Part shown: positions 17,222 through 24,133 of the stretch, in pieces
How the letters are laid out: the number at the start of each line of letters is the position of its first letter
Position numbering within the stretch: position 1 is the first letter of the stretch
DNA from: UBA7702 sp040776805
GTDB lineage: Bacteria; Bacillota; Dehalobacteriia; UBA7702
DNA length: 64,000 bases
Direction of reading: 5' to 3'
NCBI GenBank assembly: GCA_040776805.1
Contig: JAXGZS010000006.1
Span: 62,001-126,000 of the forward strand
Made by a program: the position numbers and the translations under genes
Notes under the pieces: generated by a model
Told to the model about the DNA's origin: nothing
The model's database searches: none
The model's input: only the letters and a program-made list of their open reading frames with translations

Positions 17222-17259
17222 GTATGAGAGGTATGAGAGATATGAGAGATATGAGATGA
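17222..17259 (+). repeat. Four 9-bp tandem repeats forming a tiny upstream ORF
   Basis: Units GTATGAGAG, GTATGAGAG, ATATGAGAG, ATATGAGAT run from 17222 to 17257. They encode an 11-codon frame (MRGMRDMRDMR then TGA, 17224-17259) whose stop overlaps the ATG of the next gene as ATGA. A GAGG lies just upstream of the first ATG. This could couple or tune translation of the second ATPase. Confidence 0.5.
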
Positions 17260-17870
17260 TTTTAGAAGCAAAAGAGATTGTATTTGGCTATCAAAAAGGC
17301 CGTCCGGTGCTGGACGGAGTTTGCCTCCGGGCGGAGCAAAATGAGCGCGTGGCTTTGGCCGCCCCCAGCGGCGTCGGCAAAACCACCCTCTGCCAGCTTT
17401 TGGCCGGGTATCAGAATCCCTGGTCGGGACAGATCACCTTGGATCAAAAACTGTTGCCCCCAAAGGGCTATTGTCCGGTGCAGATGATCTGGCAGCACCC
17501 GGAAAAAGCCGTCGATCCTTATCTGCGCATGAAGGATACACTGGCGGAAGGCGGAGACTTGGACGCCGCCGTTTTAGAAGGGTTGGGCCTCGAAAGCGAC
17601 TGGCTCAACCGTTTTCCCGGGGAGCTTTCCGGCGGGGAGATTCAGCGTTTCTGCATCGCCCGGGCTTTGGGCGGACAAACGAAGTTTATCATCGCCGATG
17701 AAATCAGTACCATGCTGGATCTGATCACCCAAAGCCAGATTTGGAACTTTCTCCTGGCGGAAATTGAGCGTAGAAACATCGGCTTGATTTTCGTTTCCCA
17801 CAGCGAAGCCCTGACCAAGCGTGTCGCCACCCGCAAAGTGACGTTGCCGGAGCAATGCTGCCAAGGTTGA
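17256..17870 (+). CDS. ABC transporter ATP-binding protein (DppF/NikE type, short)
   Basis: 204 residues, shorter than typical DppF/NikE (about 250-330) because the C-terminal oligo_HPY part is missing. Walker A is APSGVGKTTL (about 37-46), the signature is ELSGGEIQRFCIARAL, Walker B is FIIADEISTMLD and the switch His is FVSHSEAL. It pairs with the upstream ATPase to form the heterodimeric motor. The start lies within a 9-bp tandem repeat that also encodes an overlapping micro-ORF. Last gene of the operon; the shared bidirectional terminator at 18013-18057 ends it. Confidence 0.9.
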   Translation: MILEAKEIVFGYQKGRPVLDGVCLRAEQNERVALAAPSGVGKTTLCQLLAGYQNPWSGQITLDQKLLPPKGYCPVQMIWQHPEKAVDPYLRMKDTLAEGGDLDAAVLEGLGLESDWLNRFPGELSGGEIQRFCIARALGGQTKFIIADEISTMLDLITQSQIWNFLLAEIERRNIGLIFVSHSEALTKRVATRKVTLPEQCCQG

Positions 17871-18012
17871 GCTGCCGTTGCGGCGGATGCGTAAAACCGG
17901 GAAAAATAATAGCAAAGGATGTTAATGTGCCAAACATTACATATCAATGGATCGTTGATTCTTCTCCTATCACTTGATGAAGACGATTCGCCTCATAGAC
18001 AACAGTTTGTCT

Positions 18013-18057
18013 AAAAAAGGATATTCCCGCGGTTTTCCGTCGGGAATATCCTTTTTT
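18013..18057. terminator. Strong bidirectional terminator
   Basis: Perfect 17-bp stem AAAAAAGGATATTCCCG / CGGGAATATCCTTTTTT with an 11-base loop. It serves both the ABC operon (+) and the convergent hcp gene (-). Confidence 0.9.
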
Positions 18058-18059
18058 GT

Positions 18060-21000
18060 TTAACGATGGTTGTTTTTATTGCGCACCGCTAAGATGACCT
18101 TGCCGTCCGGGCCTAAGGTGGCGATGAGTTCCTCGCCTTCACCGGGGCGGTAGACCTTGTCTTCGCCGACAGCGGTGGAGGAGGCGGCATCGGTAAAGGT
18201 TAGCAGGTCGGCGGCGGTAAAGGTCTGCTTGCGGTTTTCCTCCGCGGCCTGCTTGCGCAGGGCTTCGGCGGCATCGACGGGTGCTTCCCCATCCTGCCAG
18301 CCGGAGACGCCGACGCCTTGGGGCAGGTTGATCTTAGGGGTTTTCTGGGGTACGTCGTAATAGGTCGGGTCGTAGCTCGGTGAGAGCGGAGGTTCCTCGG
18401 CATGGTAGCGTACGCCGGAAACACCGGCGCCGTTGGGGATCTGGGCCGGGGGCGCCGGCATCACTTCCCGCAGTTCCCGGAGGGGGTCGGGGGTCGGCGG
18501 TACCTGACCCGGAACGTAGGAGGCGGGCTGGTAGCCGGATACCCCGGCGTTGTTGGGGATGTTCGGCCCTTCCTGCCGGGGAATGTAGCGAAGGGGGCTC
18601 GGTTGTGCCGGAGGCGGTACCTGGTTGGCCCGGGGACTGCCCAGGGGCAGGTTGGGAAGCTGGGTATAGACGTCGGGAGCCGGTTCCGGCGGGAAATCCG
18701 GCGCGATGGTATTTTGTTGTTGTTGCCAGGGCTTGGACACCACGGCAGGTTTCTGCCAGTTTTGCTGGAGATCCCTTTCCCATGGTTTCGGCGTTACCGG
18801 TGGCTTTTGCCAGGCCGGGTCGGTTGATTCGTTGCCGGGGGCTTCTACTGAGGGAGTCGACTGGCTTTGGGGCACGGCATTTGCCCGGTGTTGGGCAGGG
18901 ACGAGGTCCTGCCAGGATTTCGGCGGCAGCGGCGCTTGCCGCTCCGTTTCGGTGAGACCTTCCGCCGTTGCCGGCGGGGTTGACGTCGCCGTTTCCGTTG
19001 CTGTTGCCGTATCCACATCCTGGCTTGAGGCAGCTTCGAGACCGTCTTCGGCCAGGGATTCTTGCAACTGTTTCAGACTGGCGGCAAGCCACGGTTTATC
19101 GCCGTCCGCTTTTTTTGCTGCTTTGTCTTCGGCGAGGGACGCCTTGAGTTCTTGTAAACTGTTTTCCAGCCACGGCTTGGCCTGACGTTCTTCCTCGTCG
19201 AGGAGGGGGTCTGGCGTTTCTGCCGCTGCTTCTGCTGCTGCTTCCGGGGTATCTTCCGATAGGACGGCGTCCTCATGGGCTGCCGCGCTCATCGTTGACC
19301 GGGCTTCTTCTTCAGGCAGCGGCGGCGCGGTGTTTTTGTGATCTGCGGCGGTGTCGTACGCATCGTCGGCCAGGGACGCCTTTAATTCTTTTAAACTGTT
19401 TTCCAGCCACGGCTTGGCGCTGCTTTTTTCATCGTCGCTCGTTCTCTTTTTCGTGGAAAAGGCAACGTCGTCCGTTTCCTGCCAGCCGGAGACGCCTTTG
19501 CCTTTGGGAATTTTTATTTCCGGTTTGACCTCGGCAAAGGAGTACATATTCCCCATGGGCGGCGGGGCGTTCTCTTTGGCCTGTCCCTGGGAAAAGCCGG
19601 AGACGCCGGCGCCTGCCGGTAAAGGAAGAGGTGGCGGTGCCGGGACTTCTTTCAATTCCTGCTGGGGGGTGTAGACATAGGGCTTCTTCACCGCATTCCG
19701 GTCAAAGGAGGGATTTTCATCAGGGTCTTGCCAGCCGGAAACGCCTTTGCCCTTGGGAATGGCGAGAGGGGGAATGCCGGTATCCGCTTCCCGGGGAGAA
19801 GGTTCCTCCGCGATCTTCGGTTCGTGGGATTGTTCTGTGTCGACTGCTGTTTCTTCCGTTTCCTTTGCTTCCTTTGATGCTATGGTTTGATCCTCCGCCA
19901 AAAGAAAATCCGGGGTCTGATCGATCTCTTCCGGGGGAATTTGCGGTTTTTCCGGTAAGGGAAGCGGTTCTTCTGTCCCGGGGTCTTCTCCGTCTGCTTC
20001 TACATCTATTTTATCTTCATCATCGCCTGCGGCCCAGTCGGGTAGTGTTGCCGCTGCGGCGCGTTCTTCGTTTGTCAGGTTCGCCGGGGCCGAGGGTAGG
20101 TCTTCGCTGATTTTTTCTTTAACGGCAGTTTCGTCCAGGGCTTCTGCTTCATCCATAGGTTCTTCCTCGGTTGGCGCCTCCGCCTCTTTTTCGGTTGGAG
20201 CGGCTTCTACGGTTTCTTCTTCCAGAGCTTCCCCGTCGCGGGCGTTTTCACCCAGGATAGAGAGATGGAAATCCTTGGCAAAGGCGTCAAAGACAGCGTC
20301 GGTAAAGAAGGGGGGCCGTTTGGGGCCGAGGATTACGTTGTGGATGTCGGCGGCGAAAAGGGAAAACAAATTGGCTATGCTGCGCCCCTCCTGCCAGGAC
20401 AAGAGCCAGGTCAAGGGGAGTTCCTCCACACGGCACTGGGCGGCGTCGGCAATGGCTTCCACCGCACCGATGAGATGGAGCAGGTCGCCGCATTGGCCGA
20501 CGTCGACGATCCGGGGCACCCCGGCGATTTCCCTGTTGTCCATGTCATTGAAGCGGAATTTGCAGCAGCCGTAGGTCAGCACCACGGCATTGCCGGGAAG
20601 GCGGCGGAGGATGTCGGTATAAAATTGACGGTCTTCCCCGAGACCGTCGCAGCCGCCGATCACGAAAATATACTTGAGATCGCCGTCGGCCATGGCCCCG
20701 GCGATTTTATAACCTAAGGTTTGCAGGGTTCTTTTGCCAAAGCCGGTTTTCACCAAAGCGCCGCCGCTGATGCCGGGGAAGGTGATCTTTGACGGTGCGC
20801 CCTGAAGCTCGATGGCGCGGATCAGCACCGGCCGGAAGTCGTTGTCCCCAAGGTGGGGGATACCGGGGAGTCCCGCGGTACCGCAGGTGAAGACACGGTC
20901 GGCATAAGAAGGCAGCGGCGGCATCAGGCAGTTGGAGGTGAAGACCACGGCGGCGGGAATGTGGTCAAATTCCAACTGCTGGTTTTGCCAGCCGGTGCCG

Positions 21001-21803
21001 TAATGCCCCTTGAAATGAGGGTATTTGCGGAAGGCCGGATAGGCGTGGGCCGGCAGCAGCTCCCCGTGGGAATAGACGTTGACGCCGGTATCGGCAGTCT
21101 GTTCAAGAATGGTCATTAAGTCGTGATAGTGATGGCCGCTGACCACGATAAAGGGCCCGGCGTCAATGATCCGGGGTACCTCCACAGGGCCGGGCTCACC
21201 GTAGGTTTCGTTTTTTGCTTTGTCCAGTAATTCCATGGCGCGCAAATTGACCTCGCCCATTTCGCAAAGGAGCGCAAAGTAATCTTCTTTGAAGCGGTTG
21301 GTGGCGAGGGCGATGAGGGCCTTATGGAAGAAAGTGGCGGTTTCCTTGTTTTGATATCCCAAAGCCCAGCTCTGATCGGCATAGCTGGCGATGCCGCGGA
21401 GGCCGAAAAGGAGCAGGGATTTTAACGAACGGAGGTCGGGAGATTTTTGCCAAATCAGGCGAATGTCGAAATCCTCCGGTATTGCTAGGCCGGCATTGTG
21501 ATCGCCGTATTTGGGCTTGAAGCGCTTTTTCGCCTCCTGTACTCTGTCGATCAAGGCAAGGAGTCTTTCATCGGTAAAATTTGTGTGGGCCGCCGTGGCG
21601 CAGAGACCTTCCACCGTCAGCCGCTGAATCTCTTCGTCGACGGATTTGTGTACCGAAGCCTTGGCGAGACCCACCAGAGCGCCGGTGAGAACGTCTTGCA
21701 GATAAGAGGTTTTTGCTGTTTTGCCGCAAACCCCCGCATCGTTGTTACAGCAGTTGCCGTCGGCGGCGCTTGCGCATTGATAACAGAGCATCCGGTTTTC
21801 CAT
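18060..21803 (-). CDS. hcp: Hybrid-cluster protein (hydroxylamine reductase) with ~700-residue repeat-rich C-terminal extension
   Basis: 1247 residues; ordinary Hcp is about 530-550. The catalytic part (1 to about 525) starts with CYQC and CCNNDAGVCGK, the cysteines for the proximal Fe-S cluster. Candidate hybrid-cluster ligands follow: SGHHYHD (His), SHGE (Glu), FTSNC, TCGTAG, YGCCKF, DVGQC and WQEGR. The usual WxEQK lysine is Arg here. Known Hcps reduce NO or hydroxylamine. After an acidic Glu/Ala/Pro stretch, the tail carries six copies of PxGxGVSG (about residues 686, 733, 769, 1086, 1126, 1168) and three of KPWLxxSLxxLxxSLAxD (about 797, 877, 900). The tail is probably disordered. The frame is uninterrupted. 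Start: AAGGAAG upstream of ATG 21803. Confidence 0.9.
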   Translation of the reverse strand: MENRMLCYQCASAADGNCCNNDAGVCGKTAKTSYLQDVLTGALVGLAKASVHKSVDEEIQRLTVEGLCATAAHTNFTDERLLALIDRVQEAKKRFKPKYGDHNAGLAIPEDFDIRLIWQKSPDLRSLKSLLLFGLRGIASYADQSWALGYQNKETATFFHKALIALATNRFKEDYFALLCEMGEVNLRAMELLDKAKNETYGEPGPVEVPRIIDAGPFIVVSGHHYHDLMTILEQTADTGVNVYSHGELLPAHAYPAFRKYPHFKGHYGTGWQNQQLEFDHIPAAVVFTSNCLMPPLPSYADRVFTCGTAGLPGIPHLGDNDFRPVLIRAIELQGAPSKITFPGISGGALVKTGFGKRTLQTLGYKIAGAMADGDLKYIFVIGGCDGLGEDRQFYTDILRRLPGNAVVLTYGCCKFRFNDMDNREIAGVPRIVDVGQCGDLLHLIGAVEAIADAAQCRVEELPLTWLLSWQEGRSIANLFSLFAADIHNVILGPKRPPFFTDAVFDAFAKDFHLSILGENARDGEALEEETVEAAPTEKEAEAPTEEEPMDEAEALDETAVKEKISEDLPSAPANLTNEERAAAATLPDWAAGDDEDKIDVEADGEDPGTEEPLPLPEKPQIPPEEIDQTPDFLLAEDQTIASKEAKETEETAVDTEQSHEPKIAEEPSPREADTGIPPLAIPKGKGVSGWQDPDENPSFDRNAVKKPYVYTPQQELKEVPAPPPLPLPAGAGVSGFSQGQAKENAPPPMGNMYSFAEVKPEIKIPKGKGVSGWQETDDVAFSTKKRTSDDEKSSAKPWLENSLKELKASLADDAYDTAADHKNTAPPLPEEEARSTMSAAAHEDAVLSEDTPEAAAEAAAETPDPLLDEEERQAKPWLENSLQELKASLAEDKAAKKADGDKPWLAASLKQLQESLAEDGLEAASSQDVDTATATETATSTPPATAEGLTETERQAPLPPKSWQDLVPAQHRANAVPQSQSTPSVEAPGNESTDPAWQKPPVTPKPWERDLQQNWQKPAVVSKPWQQQQNTIAPDFPPEPAPDVYTQLPNLPLGSPRANQVPPPAQPSPLRYIPRQEGPNIPNNAGVSGYQPASYVPGQVPPTPDPLRELREVMPAPPAQIPNGAGVSGVRYHAEEPPLSPSYDPTYYDVPQKTPKINLPQGVGVSGWQDGEAPVDAAEALRKQAAEENRKQTFTAADLLTFTDAASSTAVGEDKVYRPGEGEELIATLGPDGKVILAVRNKNNHR

Positions 21804-21827
21804 AAAGAATCACTTCCTTTAGAGAGC

Positions 21828-21856
21828 ATTTTACCTTATTTTCTGCGGATTTGCAA
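21828..21856 (-). promoter_or_regulatory. Sigma-A promoter for hcp
   Basis: Minus strand: TTGCAA (21856-21851), 17-base spacer, TAAAAT (21833-21828), about 25 bases before the start codon. Confidence 0.55.
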
Positions 21857-21897
21857 ATTTTCCATTTTTCCGATTTTCTAAAAATCGAATATAATGC

Positions 21898-21927
21898 TTG
21901 ACATTATACTATGCGTAATATAGTATA
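21898..21927 (+). promoter_or_regulatory. Promoter with PadR-type operator
   Basis: TTGACA at 21898-21903, with a TATAGT/TAGTAT -10 region near 21919-21926. A perfect inverted repeat, TATACTAT-N7-ATAGTATA (21905-21927), fills the spacer and -10. PadR regulators bind such ATAC/GTAT palindromes, so autorepression is likely. Confidence 0.7.
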
Positions 21928-21947
21928 GCGCATAGGGAGGTATTGAA

Positions 21948-22265
21948 ATGGATGTACAGTTGAAAAGAGGTCTCCTTGATATCTGCGTCTTAAAAGCGCT
22001 GTTAACGGAAGATTCCTACGGCTATAAAATCGTCAAGGATCTTTCTCCGCACATGAAAATATCGGAATCGACGCTGTATCCGATTTTAAGGAGATTGGAG
22101 CAGAACAGATATCTGACGGTTTATATGATGGAACACAATGGCCGGCTGAGAAAATACTACCGCATCACCACCGCGGGTAAGGCGCGGATTCACGCGTTCC
22201 TTGACGAATGGGAAGCGGTGGAAGCGATCATCGATTACATCAAAGGAGGTATGAACCATGAATAA
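21948..22265 (+). CDS. PadR family transcriptional regulator
   Basis: 105 residues, PadR-s1 size. The winged helix shows DICVLKALLTEDSYGYKIVK, ESTLYPILRRLEQN and the wing RLRKYYRITTAGKARI, all typical of PadR. AGGGAGG upstream supports ATG 21948. It overlaps the start of the DUF1700 gene by eight bases. The trio PadR / DUF1700 / DUF4097 is a common Bacillota membrane-stress arrangement in which PadR represses the two envelope proteins. A matching palindrome sits in its own promoter. Confidence 0.92.
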   Translation: MDVQLKRGLLDICVLKALLTEDSYGYKIVKDLSPHMKISESTLYPILRRLEQNRYLTVYMMEHNGRLRKYYRITTAGKARIHAFLDEWEAVEAIIDYIKGGMNHE

Positions 22266-22863
22266 AGCGGAGTTTCTCCAAAGCCTCGACCGGCGCTTAA
22301 AATCCCTGGGGGAAGGCGACCGGCAACGCAGTGTGCATTATTTCGCCGAGATCATCGAGGATCGCATGGAAGAGGGCATGAGTGAAGAAGATGCTGTGGC
22401 GGATTTGGAAAGCCTTGACGATATTGTCGAGGGCATCCTCAATGAGAAAGAGGATGACGAATCGTTGGCGGCGCGATCTCCCAAAACGCGGCGGTTTCCT
22501 TTGTGGCTTACCATTTTGCTGCTGGTTTTGGGCTCCCCTGTTTGGTTGCCGTTGCTTTTGACGGCGGTCTCCCTGGCGGTGACGGTCTACCTTTGCTTGT
22601 GGATTCTTTCGGCCTGCGTTTATCTGGCCGCGGTTTCCCTCATTGCCAGCGGCGTCGGTGGTTTCTTTGCTGTTTTTTCCGCGGCCACGGTTTACGGCGC
22701 CCCCGCCGCTGTTTTTTTGACCGGTGCGTCCTTGCTCTGCCTGGGCGGGGGGATCCTGCTGTTTTTCCCCGCCGCCCGGTTTGCCAAATGGGTGATAAAA
22801 TGGACCAAAAGATGCGCGTTGAAACTGAGTGAAATGTTTGCCGCGAAGGGGGTAAAAAGATGA
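22258..22863 (+). CDS. DUF1700 family membrane protein
   Basis: 201 residues. The cytosolic N-terminus has the family pattern KAEFLQSLDRRLKSL and YFAEIIEDRMEEGMSEEDAV (about 3-50). Three or four hydrophobic spans follow (about 82-105, 110-130, 135-160, 162-180), and a basic tail ends the protein. It begins inside the PadR stop region and ends overlapping the next ATG, so the three genes are translationally coupled. Its role is unproven; DUF1700 proteins (HAAS-like domain) are PadR partners in envelope stress operons. Confidence 0.88.
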   Translation: MNKAEFLQSLDRRLKSLGEGDRQRSVHYFAEIIEDRMEEGMSEEDAVADLESLDDIVEGILNEKEDDESLAARSPKTRRFPLWLTILLLVLGSPVWLPLLLTAVSLAVTVYLCLWILSACVYLAAVSLIASGVGGFFAVFSAATVYGAPAAVFLTGASLLCLGGGILLFFPAARFAKWVIKWTKRCALKLSEMFAAKGVKR

Positions 22864-23840
22864 AAACTTCTGTAAAAGTATGGTTTCGCTTCGGCATGGG
22901 TCTCCTTGCTTTGGGGCTTGTGACCGCCGGTATTGGCCTTGCCATGGCCAAAGGCGACTTCAACGGTGTTTTTCCCGCGGCAACTCAGCTTGAGGCCACC
23001 AAGGATTTCTCCGGCGACGAGATCACGGGCCTCGTCATCAACGCTGATTACAACGGGATTTCCTTGGTTCCCTCGGAGGATGAAGATATCCGCATCACCT
23101 ATTACGAGGAGGAGAAAGGCGACTACAGCTTTGCCGTCGCCAACCATATCCTTACCGTAGAACCGGTGCACAAACCCTGGTGGCAGCAGATCGGCATTTT
23201 TCTATACCAGCCGAAAACCATGGTGATCGAAGTGCCTAAAACGATCGAATCCATTACCGCCAACGCCGCCGCCGGTTCCTTTGCCATGGAGGGCATTACG
23301 TTAAAAGACGATCTTGTCGTGGAGAGCGACGCCGGCGCCGTAACCTTAAAAGGCGTGGCGTCAAAAAATCTCCGTGTGGATTCCTCCGCCGGCAGTGTCA
23401 TTTTAGATCAGGTGACCACCGGTCAGCTCAAAATCAGCGCCTCCGCCGGTCGCGTCTCCTTCACCGACGTGACCGCGAAAGACGCCTCGGTGAACGCGAG
23501 CGCCGGTAAAGTCACCGGACAGAACATCACCGTTGCCGGTTTAACCATAGAGAGTGACGCTGGCGCCGTGGTTCTCAATACGGTCACGGCAGAAACGGCG
23601 AAGATCAAAACAAGCGCCGGGAAAATCGAATTTGCCAAACTGGCCGTCGCCCGGGCTTTGACCTTGGACAGCGATTGCGGCGCCATTCGCGGTAGCCTCT
23701 ACGGCGATCTCACGGATTTTACCGTTACCACCAGAGTGGAGGCGGGGGAAAGCAATCTGCCTCCATCGTATCAAGGGGGCGCTAAAACCCTGGACGTTTT
23801 TGCCAACGCCGGCGCTGTGGAAATCAATTTTCTGAAATAG
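22860..23840 (+). CDS. DUF4097 family beta-helix protein
   Basis: 326 residues. A hydrophobic N-terminal segment (about 10-30, LLALGLVTAGIGLAMA) acts as signal anchor. The rest is a series of about 20-residue rungs, each with an SxAGxV/I turn (SDAGAVTLK, SSAGSVILD, ASAGRVSFT, ASAGKVTG, SDAGAVVLN, TSAGKIEF, SDCGAIRGS), which predicts a right-handed beta-solenoid displayed outside the membrane. The family is annotated as putative adhesin, without proven function. It is the last gene of the PadR operon, with a 1- to 4-base stop/start overlap with DUF1700. Confidence 0.88.
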   Translation: MKTSVKVWFRFGMGLLALGLVTAGIGLAMAKGDFNGVFPAATQLEATKDFSGDEITGLVINADYNGISLVPSEDEDIRITYYEEEKGDYSFAVANHILTVEPVHKPWWQQIGIFLYQPKTMVIEVPKTIESITANAAAGSFAMEGITLKDDLVVESDAGAVTLKGVASKNLRVDSSAGSVILDQVTTGQLKISASAGRVSFTDVTAKDASVNASAGKVTGQNITVAGLTIESDAGAVVLNTVTAETAKIKTSAGKIEFAKLAVARALTLDSDCGAIRGSLYGDLTDFTVTTRVEAGESNLPPSYQGGAKTLDVFANAGAVEINFLK

Positions 23841-24133
23841 ATAAAAAAAATGCTACTTTGGGAGGAAACTGTGATAAAATAGGGAAAATAAAATCAAAGG
23901 CCTTTTGAAAAGCAACCTCAACGGTCTTTGGACAGAGGCGGATCTCCGCCGCCGGGGCTGTTGACCGATGCGCAAGCTTTGGTCCGCTGGATTGCGGAAT
24001 ATAGCCTGTTAAACGGTAAGCAAGCATCATAAAAGCACGGTTTTCCCGGCGTCTATGGTTTTACGCGAAGAGCGCTTTAGGATCCATGAGGCGGAGGCCG
24101 CCAGCATAGATAGAAAGTTAGGAATGAGATGAC
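23841..24133. other. 293-base intergenic region before the LuxR gene
   Basis: No gene is supported. A short stretch at about 23962-24030 reads LLTDAQALVRWIAEYSL... to a TAA and resembles the end of a degraded coding sequence, but no start or homologue is recognised. No clear riboswitch or promoter hexamer pair stands out. Confidence 0.35.
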
